In this document: positions 1-7,612 of the stretch, piece by piece
How the letters are laid out: each line of letters starts with the position of its first letter
How positions within the stretch are numbered: position 1 is the first letter of the stretch
Assembly: GCA_964586145.1 (NCBI GenBank)
Contig: CAZPHH010000063.1
Location: 1-29,288 of the forward strand
Origin: JAFGJQ01 sp964586145
GTDB lineage: Bacteria; Planctomycetota; Phycisphaerae; UBA1845
Direction: 5' to 3'
DNA: 29,288 nucleotides
Notes under the pieces: model-generated
What the model saw: only the letters and a program-made list of their open reading frames with translations
The model's database searches: none
What the model was told of the DNA's origin: nothing
Program-made: the position numbers and the translations under genes

Positions 1-57
1 GGGACCGGCCGGTGAGATTCGTTCCAAACGCCGTTGCGACCGGGATTCGCGCGGCGG

Positions 58-885
58 CTAGGCCCGCGGACGCCGCCGAAGGGCGTACACAACCGGAGCG
101 CCGCCCAGCAGCAGCAGCAACGTGGACGGGTCGGGCACGTAGGACGGATTCGCCGAAACCTCGGCCAGAACCATCGGCTCCGTAGGAACCATGCTGGCCG
201 ACATCTGGCCGAGAGAATCCAGACCCAGCGCGGACAGCCGGGAGTCGGCCAGGCGGCGGTTCAACTCCTCCATCGCCTGGTACCGCCCGCTGAAGCTCGC
301 AAAGATGTTCTCCGTGCCCAGAGACGTGAACAGCGGGTCAAACAGGACGGCCAGCATGTCCGCAAAGATGTTGCCGGAAACGTCAATCGGACCGATGTCG
401 AAATCCATGAACTCTTCACTGTTGGCGAACCGGCCATCCTGGATGATCTGCTCCCGCACGGAATACTGGAACTCGAAGTCATACCAGCCGAACGAATTCA
501 TGCTGCCCGTTGCATTCAGCAGGAAGTTGCCGTCCACCTGCGTCTTCTGTCCGCCCACGTCCGTGATCAGAGAGTACGTCAAGGGCCGATTGTTGGTGCT
601 CAAGGATACGTCCAACACCTCCAGGCCGCGCCCGCCCGTGCTGAACGTGAACTGGAGCGGCCCCGTCAGCGTCAGTTCCGTGGCGCCGAAATCCAGTGTC
701 TCGTTGTTGAAGTTCCGCACCAGCGCCAGATCGGCCCCTCCGGACAGGGGGTTCTTCTCGCCGATGAAGTTGAACCCGGCATACTCCAGGGCCCGAACCG
801 TGTTCTTGAACAGCCCCGCCTGCGCCGCACTCGCCACGCTCAGGCTGACGGCAACGCAGAATCCCCATCGTGATACACGTCCCAT
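58..885 (-). CDS. PEP-CTERM-type exported protein of unknown function
   Basis: A 275-residue exported protein of unknown function. The N terminus is a signal peptide: Arg residues, a hydrophobic stretch at about 8-20, and an Ala-Gln-Ala cleavage site near residue 23. The C terminus is a three-part sorting signal: VPDPST at about 250-255, a Leu-rich transmembrane segment, then RRRPR. This matches the PEP-CTERM signals cleaved by exosortase in planctomycetes and other Gram-negatives, but has Asp where the motif usually has Glu. The body is rich in Asn, Gly and beta-forming residues, like other exported PEP-CTERM proteins, and I recognise no catalytic domain. An in-frame start lies 26 codons upstream, but ATG at 885 was chosen because GGAGGTG lies just before it and the signal peptide begins there. 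The sorting signal is a firm reading; the role is not known. Confidence 0.85.
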   Translation of the reverse strand: MGRVSRWGFCVAVSLSVASAAQAGLFKNTVRALEYAGFNFIGEKNPLSGGADLALVRNFNNETLDFGATELTLTGPLQFTFSTGGRGLEVLDVSLSTNNRPLTYSLITDVGGQKTQVDGNFLLNATGSMNSFGWYDFEFQYSVREQIIQDGRFANSEEFMDFDIGPIDVSGNIFADMLAVLFDPLFTSLGTENIFASFSGRYQAMEELNRRLADSRLSALGLDSLGQMSASMVPTEPMVLAEVSANPSYVPDPSTLLLLLGGAPVVYALRRRPRA

Positions 886-1148
886 GGGCTCACCTCCAGG
901 CACTGCCAACAGAGCACGCCGGCTCCAACGCACCAGACTACGGGCGATCCGAGCCCGATTCAAGGGCGCCGCTCACCCGGTCCCACTCGCATAACCCGAT
1001 GCGCTCTAAGGTCTTATCGGCGATCCGCCGGCGGCGCGTGAATTCCCGCTCGTCCCTGTGATTCTCCCTTATCGGCCGCCACCGAGACCGGCCTGACCGC
1101 CTGCACGGGCAAGTCCAAGCAAAATCGGAGCTTATGCGCCACGGCGGG

Positions 1149-2522
1149 TCAGGTGCGGACCTTCGCCATTTCCTCCAGCAGGTGAGCGGCCGCCCGGATT
1201 CCGCCCCAGAAGTCTTCCAGCACCAGGAATTCATTCGGCCCGTGGGCGTTGCAGTTCGGCAGGCAGAAGCCCATAAGCAGCGAGTCCGCCCCCAGCAGCC
1301 GCTTGAACTCCGGCAGAATGGGCAGCGTTCCACCCTCCCGAATGTACACAGGCGCGGTGCCGAACCCGGCCTCCACCGCCGCCGCCGCCGCCTTCATCCC
1401 CGGCGAGTCCATCGGGCACACGTACGGACTGGCGTTCGCGAAGGTCTTGACCGTGAGCCGCACACTCGGCGGCGCCAGCGCCCGAACGGCCTCATCAAAC
1501 GCCTGCGAAATCGCGTCCGGATCCTGGTCCGGCACCAGCCGCATCGAGACTTTCGCACCGCACCGGGCCGGTATGATCGTCGACGAGCCGTCCCCCATGA
1601 ACCCGCCGAACAGCCCGTTCACATCCAGCGTGGGCCGGGCCCAGCGGCGAACGAGCGTCGAATACCCCGCCTCCCCGTCCAGCGCCGGGCTGCCCAGGCT
1701 CTCCAGGTACGCCTGCTCGTCGAAGGGCAGCTTCGCCAGCGCCTGGCGCTCGACGTCGGACAGTTCACGCACGTTCTCGTAGAAGCCCGGGATCGTCACG
1801 CGGCCCTGGTCGTCCCGGAGCTTCGCGATGATGCCGGCCAGCACATTGCACGGGTTCGCGACGGTGCCGCCGAACGACCCGCTGTGCAGGTCCTGCTTCG
1901 GACCGGTCAGCACGATTTCCTTGTACACCAGCCCTTTCGTGCCGTACGTGATGGCGGGCCGCACCTCGTCAAACTTGGCCGTGTCCGAGATGGCCACGTA
2001 GTCGCACGCCAGCCGCTCTCGATGCTGCGTGATAAAGGGAACCAGGTTCGGCGAGCCGACTTCCTCTTCCCCCTCAATCAGATACTTCACCCGCACGGGC
2101 AGACGGCCCTGCGACTTCACCCACGCTTCCGCCGCCAGAAGATGCGCCAGAAGCTGCCCCTTGTCATCGGCCGATCCGCGGGCGTAGAGCCGACCGTCCC
2201 GGATGTCCGGGTCAAACGGCGGCGATTGCCACAGCGACAGATCGCCCGTCGGCTGCACGTCGTAGTGCCCGTACACCAGAATCACCGGGGCCGCGCCGTC
2301 GACGGGCCCGCTGTCGCCCACGACGCACGGCCAGCCGCCGGTGTCCATGATCTCGGCCTCGATGCCGCAGCCGATCAGCAGACCGCGCACCCACTCCGCA
2401 CCGCGCCGCATTGCGCTTGCGCCGCTGCGGTCGGTGGAGATGCACTCGATCCGCAGGAAGTCCGTCAGGCGCTCGAGGTACTTCTCCCGGTGAATCTCGA
2501 TGTGATCCTGCACGTGATTCAT
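1149..2522 (-). CDS. M20 family metallopeptidase (dipeptidase/carnosinase-like)
   Basis: A 457-residue cytoplasmic zinc peptidase of the M20 family (ArgE/DapE/carnosinase group), which hydrolyses dipeptides or N-acyl amino acids. The di-zinc centre is complete: H86 in YGHYDVQP, bridging D119 in GSADDKG, catalytic E153 with ligand E154 in EGEEEVGS, D180 in ISDTAKF, and H427 in NCNAHGPNE. H213 in DLHSGSFGG lies in the inserted dimerisation domain and normally reaches into the partner's active site. The length is normal for the carnosinase-like branch. ATG at 2522 follows GGGGAG; the 25 codons upstream in frame are Arg/Pro-rich and look non-coding. It reads away from the DUF4416 gene and is separated by 263 bases from the PEP-CTERM gene. 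The exact substrate cannot be told from the sequence. Confidence 0.92.
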   Translation of the reverse strand: MNHVQDHIEIHREKYLERLTDFLRIECISTDRSGASAMRRGAEWVRGLLIGCGIEAEIMDTGGWPCVVGDSGPVDGAAPVILVYGHYDVQPTGDLSLWQSPPFDPDIRDGRLYARGSADDKGQLLAHLLAAEAWVKSQGRLPVRVKYLIEGEEEVGSPNLVPFITQHRERLACDYVAISDTAKFDEVRPAITYGTKGLVYKEIVLTGPKQDLHSGSFGGTVANPCNVLAGIIAKLRDDQGRVTIPGFYENVRELSDVERQALAKLPFDEQAYLESLGSPALDGEAGYSTLVRRWARPTLDVNGLFGGFMGDGSSTIIPARCGAKVSMRLVPDQDPDAISQAFDEAVRALAPPSVRLTVKTFANASPYVCPMDSPGMKAAAAAVEAGFGTAPVYIREGGTLPILPEFKRLLGADSLLMGFCLPNCNAHGPNEFLVLEDFWGGIRAAAHLLEEMAKVRT

Positions 2523-2669
2523 GCGTGTTTCTCCCCGCCGGCGGCGTATCGGTGAGCGGACCCCAACGCGTGGTCCCGGTTCGTTCGCGTCCGCCATTCT
2601 AGGCCCCGCCTCTCACCGCGTCCAACCACGCCACGAACCTGCCCGCTTTCCTCGTTGCGACCGCCGTCG

Positions 2670-2675
2670 TACACT
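2670..2675 (+). promoter_or_regulatory. Possible -10 box, leaderless start of the DUF4416 gene
   Basis: TACACT matches the sigma-70 -10 consensus at 4 of 6 positions. Seven bases separate it from the ATG at 2683, which would put the transcript start at the first codon. No good -35 lies 16-18 bases upstream, so support is weak and comes mainly from the spacing and the absence of a ribosome binding site. Confidence 0.3.
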
Positions 2676-2682
2676 GCACCGA

Positions 2683-3225
2683 ATGGGCACGCTCAAGCCG
2701 CCGCCGCGGGCAAAGCTGTTCGTGGGAATGCTGACCGGCGACGCGGCCTGGTTTGACGCCGCGCAGGAGGCGCTTGTCGCCGCGTACGGCCCCGTCGACC
2801 AGGCCACCGCCATATGGCCCTTCACGGCCAGCCACTACTACCGAGCGGAGCTGGGCGACAACATCTTGCGCCGGTTCCTCTTCTTTGAGACCCTGATCGG
2901 CGTGCAAAACCTGCCCGCCATCAAGCGACACACGAACGAGATCGAGTCGGCCTCCTGCGCCCGAGCCGGGCGCCCCGCCGATTGCCGCCCGATCAACCTG
3001 GACCCCGGCTACCTCACCTTGAGCAAAGTGGTGCTGGCCACGACCAAGGACTACTCGCACCGGCTCTATCTCGACCAGGGCATCTTCGGCGAGGTGACCC
3101 TGCGTTTTCTGGCGGGTCGCTGGCAGCCCTGGCCGTGGACGTACGCGGATTACGCCGCGGAGACGTACCACCCGGCCTTCCTCGACGCCCGGAACCGGCT
3201 GAAAACGAGCCTGGCCGCGGGTTAG
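2683..3225 (+). CDS. DUF4416 family protein
   Basis: A 180-residue soluble protein of the DUF4416 family, whose function is unknown. Features seen here: an N-terminal KLFVGMLTG strand, a conserved aromatic/acidic core (FTASHYYRAELG, RFLFFETLIG), then NLDPGYLTLSKVVLATTKDYSHRLYL, and a C-terminal WPWTYADYA segment. The many conserved aromatic and acidic residues suggest an enzyme or ligand binder, but no reaction is assigned. ATG at 2683 is the only start that keeps the family N terminus; the reading frame upstream is Arg-rich and looks spurious. There is no Shine-Dalgarno sequence. A -10-like TACACT ends 7 bases before the ATG, so the mRNA may be leaderless. The gene is divergent from the M20 peptidase across 160 bases. 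Confidence 0.8.
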   Translation: MGTLKPPPRAKLFVGMLTGDAAWFDAAQEALVAAYGPVDQATAIWPFTASHYYRAELGDNILRRFLFFETLIGVQNLPAIKRHTNEIESASCARAGRPADCRPINLDPGYLTLSKVVLATTKDYSHRLYLDQGIFGEVTLRFLAGRWQPWPWTYADYAAETYHPAFLDARNRLKTSLAAG

Positions 3226-3288
3226 CCGGCGATGTCGCAGAGTTGGGACTGCCGAGCGTTCTTCCTGGTACAAGTCGAAATCGGACGA

Positions 3289-3530
3289 TATAATGATTGC
3301 AGCGGCAGCGGAGGCTGCCCCTCCTGCGGGAGGAGGACGTCTTTCCGGGAGATGGGGAAGACCCGCACGCTCGGCCACACGGCATCGTCGAGCACGCCAG
3401 GCACCGGGTCGCTGCCGCACAGCTTAGCGCTATTTCCTGGCGGTATCCCCGATGCCGGCCGAATGTGCTCACAGAGAGCAGCAGCGCGGAGTTCTCGCTT
3501 GGTCCGCCTGAGCATGCTCTCTGTTCCTTT
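3289..3530 (+). ncRNA. Candidate structured RNA (unassigned)
   Basis: This is the first half of a 528-base gap (3226-3753) with no convincing reading frame. A perfect TATAAT lies at 3289-3294, giving a start near 3301. After it come nested, base-paired elements. A 9-bp perfect stem joins 3302-3310 to 3410-3418. Inside it are a CCTCC/GGAGG hairpin near 3320, an 8-bp hairpin between about 3339 and 3362 (GTCTTTCC with GGGAAGAC), and a GCTCG/CGAGC hairpin around 3369-3393 enclosing GCC/GGC. A further 10-bp perfect stem joins 3471-3480 to 3515-3524, with an inner 5-bp GCGGA/TCCGC stem, and is followed by a pyrimidine-rich TTCCTTTCTG. I compared it by eye with conserved parts of RNase P RNA, SRP RNA, tmRNA and several riboswitches and found no match. 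It could be an independent RNA or a leader of the downstream flavoprotein gene. Confidence 0.35.
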
Positions 3531-3566
3531 CTGCCCTCCACCCGATCCCGACACTCCCCCGCGCCA

Positions 3567-3583
3567 GGATCCGGAGCGGATCC
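3567..3583 (+). repeat. Short hairpin, 7-bp stem with GAG triloop
   Basis: GGATCCG and CGGATCC pair perfectly around GAG. It lies in the spacer before the dihydroorotate-dehydrogenase-like gene and resembles the triloop hairpins in other spacers of this window. No T-run follows, so it is not an obvious terminator. Confidence 0.5.
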
Positions 3584-3639
3584 ACGAACCCCGCAGCCGT
3601 AACGGATTTCGTTGGCACAGGGAGTACATCGAGGACCGC

Positions 3640-3668
3640 TTGACGCCGCGTCGATCGACCGGTACGGT
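3640..3668 (+). promoter_or_regulatory. Candidate sigma-70 promoter of the DHODH-like gene
   Basis: TTGACG at 3640-3645 (5 of 6 to the -35 consensus) is followed after 17 bases by TACGGT at 3663-3668 (3 of 6 to the -10). A 6-bp GTA-triloop hairpin (CGACCG at 3656-3661, CGGTCG at 3665-3670) overlaps the -10. If real, the flavoprotein gene has its own promoter and an approximately 80-base leader, independent of the TATAAT at 3289. Confidence 0.35.
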
Positions 3669-3753
3669 CGCGCTTGGTAGACCGGCCGGGCAGGCCCTTT
3701 GCCCGCGCCGAGTCCGAAGGATCTGGTCCGATTCACACGGAAAGGAACCCGCG

Positions 3754-4746
3754 ATGGTCGATCTTTCAACACGATACATGGGAATCCCGCTGAAGAACCC
3801 GTTGGTGCCGGGGTCGAGCCCCTTGTCGGCGGACGTCAGCCAGATTCGCAAGATGGAAGACTGCGGAGCCGCGGCCGTCGTGCTCCATTCCCTCTTCGAG
3901 GAGCAGATCGCCTTCGAGGCGGAACAGCTCACCCACCACCTCACCCAGGGCACGGAGAGCTTCGCGGAAGCGTTGAGCTACTTCCCCGAGGCCGACGACT
4001 ACCGGCTCGGACCGGAGGAGTACCTGGAACACCTCCGCAAGGCGAAGGAAGCCGTAGACATACCGGTCATCGCGAGCCTGAACGGCGTGAGCGTGGGCGG
4101 CTGGATCGACTACGCGCAGAAGATGGTCCAGGCCGGCGCCGACGCGCTGGAACTGAACGTGTACTACGTGCCCACGGACCCCGGCATGTCCGGCCAGGAC
4201 GTGGAAAACCGTTACCTCTCCGTGCTCAAGGCGGTCAAGGCCAATGTACAGGTTCCGGTCGCAATGAAGCTGAGTCCCTTCTTCAGCGCCCTGGCGAACT
4301 TCGCGCGCAGGCTCGACGAGGCCGGGGCGGACGGCCTGGTCCTGTTCAACCGGTTTTACCAGCCGGACATCGACCTGGAGACCCGGACCGTCGGGCCCAA
4401 CCTGATCCTCAGCAGCTCCCACGAGATGCGGCTGCCCTTGCGATGGATCGCCATCCTGCACGGCAGGATCAAGGCCGGCCTGGTCTCCAGCACCGGCGTG
4501 GCGGACGGCACTGACGTCCTCAAGATGATCATGGCGGGCGCCGACGCAACCCAGATCGTCTCCGGCCTGCTTCGCAACGGCGTGGAGGAACTGAACATCA
4601 TCCGCTCCGAAATGACCGAGTGGATGGAAGAACATGAGTACGAGTCCGTCGAGCAGATGAAGGGCAGCATGAGCCAGAAGTCCGTCGAGAACCCGGCGGC
4701 CTTCGAGCGGGCCAACTACATGAAGACCCTGAACAGCTACGCATAA
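3754..4746 (+). CDS. Dihydroorotate dehydrogenase-like flavoprotein
   Basis: A 330-residue TIM-barrel flavoprotein of the dihydroorotate dehydrogenase superfamily (COG0167). FMN-barrel landmarks are present: an N-terminal strand with NPLVPGSSPLS, ASLNG around 108-111, ELNVYYVPTDP at 133-143, MKLSPF at 171-176, LFNRF at 197-201, SSTGV at 245-249 and the phosphate-binding AGADATQIVSGLLRNG near 261-276. True class 1 enzymes have ELNxSCPN, where Cys or Ser is the catalytic base; here that place is Tyr-Tyr-Val-Pro. It is therefore unlikely to be the pyrimidine-pathway enzyme and belongs to the DHODH-like branch of uncertain reaction. ATG at 3754 follows AAAGGA. The gene is monocistronic and ends against a strong hairpin shared with the convergent glycosyltransferase gene. 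Confidence 0.85.
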   Translation: MVDLSTRYMGIPLKNPLVPGSSPLSADVSQIRKMEDCGAAAVVLHSLFEEQIAFEAEQLTHHLTQGTESFAEALSYFPEADDYRLGPEEYLEHLRKAKEAVDIPVIASLNGVSVGGWIDYAQKMVQAGADALELNVYYVPTDPGMSGQDVENRYLSVLKAVKANVQVPVAMKLSPFFSALANFARRLDEAGADGLVLFNRFYQPDIDLETRTVGPNLILSSSHEMRLPLRWIAILHGRIKAGLVSSTGVADGTDVLKMIMAGADATQIVSGLLRNGVEELNIIRSEMTEWMEEHEYESVEQMKGSMSQKSVENPAAFERANYMKTLNSYA

Positions 4747-4764
4747 CGCCGACAACGCACTCAC

Positions 4765-4805
4765 CGACCGGGCAGGTCGGGGCGATTCAGTCCCCTGCCC
4801 GGTCG
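4765..4805. terminator. Bidirectional terminator hairpin between convergent genes
   Basis: A perfect 12-bp stem pairs 4765-4776 with 4794-4805 around a 17-base loop. The loop's GGGG can also pair with CCCC at 4792-4795, giving an alternative arm. TTTGGTT follows on the plus strand. It sits just after the DHODH-like stop codon and covers the stop and last codons of the minus-strand glycosyltransferase, so it can serve both transcripts. Confidence 0.65.
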
Positions 4806-6670
4806 TTTGGTTGCGCGCGGCGCGTCGTCGGTTCGTGCGATGGTGTGCTCGCGAAGTACAGGCGAAACGGCTTGTTGGCCCAACTGATGGACGAGACGAC
4901 CGGCGGCATTACGTCCAGCCACTGCACGTCCACGGGCTCGGGAAGCCGGGGGCCGAACCACGTCGGGCCGTCGTGGGCAGTCACGAGAACCGGGGTCGGA
5001 TCGGCCCGCCACGCATCCACGGAGTCGTACAGCCGGACCCTCCGGTCGGCGAAATCCAGCGGCGGACAGCCGTACGGAGCGGGTTCGGCCAAAACCCCGA
5101 TCGCAGGGCCGGCGTCGGCCAGACGATAGGCAACCTCTGTGCGCGTGCTCGACGAGGCGGATCCGGCATCTGCAACGAAGTTCGCCAGGTAACCCCACCC
5201 GCCGTAGGCAACCCAGCCGATGACCACGGCAATCAGCAACCAACGGATTGGCCGGTATCCGTGTTGCACCCTTGTGCGGGCGACAACACCCTGCGCCGCG
5301 CCCGTTCCGCCGGTTGCCCGCGAATCCGGCGCCTTTCCGGACAAAATCCCGCGCTTCGCAAGAAGGCACGCGGCCCCTATGGCCAGGGCCGCGTTCACGA
5401 ACACGCCGAACCGACCGTACTCCGCGGGCTTGCCCGCGCCGAGAAGCACGAACTGAAGCCCGATCAGCCCGGCCGGCACCAGCAGCGGCAGCGCGTCCCG
5501 GCGCCGGCGAACCAGGGCCGCCACAGCCGCTGCCGCGCCCAACACGAGCACGGGCCACGACGCACCTTCGACGGTCAACTCCAGCACGCGAAGGAACCCC
5601 TCGCCCAGGCGCGAGACCTCGTACATGGCCAGAGAGTTGCCGAAGTTGCTTTTCAGGACTTCGCGGTTGATGAAGAGGTTGATAAGGATGTAGGGGTTGG
5701 TCACGACGTACACGGCCGCCCCAATGCACACGCCGGCCGCCGTCCGCGTAATGGCCGACTTCGCCGCCGCACGGTCGCCCTCCGTTCCGCGCCAACGCAA
5801 CCATTCCGCCAGCGGAATCAGAACGAAGATCGGCAGCGACGAGAGCACCATGCCGAACGCCGCTCCGCAGGCCGCGGACATCCACACCCAGTCCGCGCGA
5901 CGCCCGGAGGCCACGTAGCGCATGGCCAGCCAGACGGCCGCCAGCATGAGCGCCGCCCCCGGCAAGTGCGGCTTGCCCTCATGCGACATGCAGACGACCA
6001 CCGGCAGCAGCGCAACCAGCAGCGCCGCCAGCGCCGCCGCATTCAGGCCGGCCAGCCGCCGCGCGATCAGCCAGACGACAACCAGGCCAACGGCCCCCCA
6101 CGCCGCCGCATACGCCCGGGACAATACGTAGAAACGGGCGAACGCCTCGGGATGGTCCAGGTACCACACCACATCACCGCGCACGTCGATCAGCCCGGCC
6201 ACGCCGGCCAGCTTCAGCAGCACGCCGACCGGGTAGATGAACAGGCCGCCGTACTGGTAGAGCCTCGGGTCCAGGTCTCCCTGACCCGGCTTCATCGAGG
6301 CCAGGGCACGCATGGTAATCATTTCGTCCGGCTGGTTCGTGTAGAGACGATAGCGAACGAGAATCGCGGCCACGTCCGCTTCGGTGGCCGTCAGCTTGAC
6401 GGGCTCGCCGGTGCGCGTCAGCGGATCGGCATCGACGTCCGCCCCGCGGGTGGGCGTGGACCACGCCCCGCCCCCAACCCGGTCGTACATGCGTTGCCCG
6501 CTCCAGGCCTGCCCATCGGGAAACAGGAACGAGTCCGCTTCGCGAGAGGGCAGCCCCCACGTCAGGCCGGCAATGGTCATGCCGACGTAGAAAACGAGCA
6601 CCGCGGCCAGGGCATACCATGCCGAGCCGATGCGCAGCGATTGAGATGACGTGGTCGATGCGTCACTCAT
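4787..6670 (-). CDS. GT-C fold membrane glycosyltransferase (PMT/ArnT-like)
   Basis: A 627-residue integral membrane protein resembling GT39/GT83-type glycosyltransferases, which move sugars from polyprenyl phosphate donors on the outer face of the membrane. The first transmembrane segment (about 15-37) is followed by a large loop with SREADSFLFPD, where GT-C enzymes carry their acidic catalytic pair. About ten more hydrophobic helices follow, separated by Arg-rich cytoplasmic loops, then a soluble C-terminal domain of about 120 residues. The start at 6670 lies 30 bases after the UbiA stop, so it is likely the last gene of the menaquinone operon. Whether it is functionally tied to quinone synthesis, or only shares the polyprenyl substrate class, cannot be judged here. 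Donor and acceptor are unknown. Confidence 0.75.
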   Translation of the reverse strand: MSDASTTSSQSLRIGSAWYALAAVLVFYVGMTIAGLTWGLPSREADSFLFPDGQAWSGQRMYDRVGGGAWSTPTRGADVDADPLTRTGEPVKLTATEADVAAILVRYRLYTNQPDEMITMRALASMKPGQGDLDPRLYQYGGLFIYPVGVLLKLAGVAGLIDVRGDVVWYLDHPEAFARFYVLSRAYAAAWGAVGLVVVWLIARRLAGLNAAALAALLVALLPVVVCMSHEGKPHLPGAALMLAAVWLAMRYVASGRRADWVWMSAACGAAFGMVLSSLPIFVLIPLAEWLRWRGTEGDRAAAKSAITRTAAGVCIGAAVYVVTNPYILINLFINREVLKSNFGNSLAMYEVSRLGEGFLRVLELTVEGASWPVLVLGAAAAVAALVRRRRDALPLLVPAGLIGLQFVLLGAGKPAEYGRFGVFVNAALAIGAACLLAKRGILSGKAPDSRATGGTGAAQGVVARTRVQHGYRPIRWLLIAVVIGWVAYGGWGYLANFVADAGSASSSTRTEVAYRLADAGPAIGVLAEPAPYGCPPLDFADRRVRLYDSVDAWRADPTPVLVTAHDGPTWFGPRLPEPVDVQWLDVMPPVVSSISWANKPFRLYFASTPSHEPTTRRAQPNDRAGD

Positions 6671-6700
6671 GGATCTATTGTCTCACGCAGGCCGCCTCTG

Positions 6701-7612
6701 CTACAAGGCCGGCTCGATATTCAGCAGTATGTCAGCAATCGCCAGGCCACCCAGCAGCACGCTCACGATCCCGTTGATCGTGAAGAACGCCAGGTTCACG
6801 CGAGAGTAGTCACCCGGATGAACCAGGGCGTTCTCGATGGCAAGCAGCAGCGCGGCCGCGCCCACCCCCGCCAGATAGAGCCACCCCAACCCCGCCAACC
6901 ATCCCAGAGACACCAGCAGAACCACGACGCCCGTATGGGCCACCCGGGCGATCCAGAGGGCCGGCCCGGGGCCCAGCCGGGCGGGCAGGCTGAACAGCCC
7001 CTGCGTTCGGTCCACCTCGATGTCCTGGCACGCGTAGATAATGTCAAACCCGCCGATCCACAACGCCACCACGGCGAACAGCACGAGCGCCTCCACGCCA
7101 AAACTGGGCGGATGGATCGCCAGCCATGCGGCGGGAGGCGCCAGCGCTATGGCACTCCCCAGGACAAAGTGCGACCACTGCGTAAACCGCTTGGTGAATG
7201 AGTAACCGCACAGGCAGACCAGCACCGGCCCGCCCAGGTACATCGGCCACGGGTTGCCAAACCACGGAAGGAACAGCACGCAGGCGACGGCAAACACGAT
7301 CCCCGCTGCCGCCAGGAAGGCCCAGGCCGTCGCTGGGGAAATCCGTCCGGTCGGCAGCTCGCGATCGGCCGTTCGCGGGTTGCGGGCGTCGATCCCGGCA
7401 TCGACGATGCGGTTGAAGGTCATGGCCACGCTTCGCGCCGCCACCATGCAAACCACGATCAGCAGCAACTGCCCCGCAAAGGGCCGGCCTCGCCCGTCGA
7501 TGTGCCGGCCCGCCAGAAACGCCGCCATCAGCGCGAACGGAAGGGCGAAGACGGAATGCGAGAACCGGACCATCCGGCCCCACGTCCACAGCGTGGGGAG
7601 GACGGACCTCAT
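6701..7612 (-). CDS. ubiA: UbiA family prenyltransferase (4-hydroxybenzoate polyprenyltransferase / MqnP-like)
   Basis: A 303-residue integral membrane prenyltransferase that attaches a polyprenyl chain to an aromatic acid. Both Asp-rich motifs for Mg-diphosphate are visible: N67-R-I-V-D71-A-G-I-D75, and the second around D190-D201 (DIIYACQDIEVD) followed by GLFSLPARLG. Seven to nine hydrophobic helices fill the rest, as is normal for the family. Its ATG overlaps the UbiX stop by 4 bases, which implies translational coupling. With UbiX and a MenG methyltransferase in the same operon, the likely pathway is futalosine-route menaquinone synthesis, where this step is called MqnP. The alternative, ubiquinone synthesis, is unlikely in a planctomycete. 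Confidence 0.92.
   Translation of the reverse strand: MRSVLPTLWTWGRMVRFSHSVFALPFALMAAFLAGRHIDGRGRPFAGQLLLIVVCMVAARSVAMTFNRIVDAGIDARNPRTADRELPTGRISPATAWAFLAAAGIVFAVACVLFLPWFGNPWPMYLGGPVLVCLCGYSFTKRFTQWSHFVLGSAIALAPPAAWLAIHPPSFGVEALVLFAVVALWIGGFDIIYACQDIEVDRTQGLFSLPARLGPGPALWIARVAHTGVVVLLVSLGWLAGLGWLYLAGVGAAALLLAIENALVHPGDYSRVNLAFFTINGIVSVLLGGLAIADILLNIEPAL

Noticed and set aside
2599..3420. Long minus-strand reading frame opposite the DUF4416 gene
   Set aside because: Its product is Arg/Ala/Gly-rich low-complexity sequence with no recognisable motif, while the plus strand encodes a family protein. Long antisense frames are expected at this GC content.
3222..3770. Minus-strand reading frame across the spacer before the DHODH-like gene
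   Set aside because: A short stretch looks protein-like (VFPISRKDVLLPQEGQPP), but the flanks are compositionally unlike the neighbours, there is no ribosome binding site, and the DNA is dominated by hairpins.
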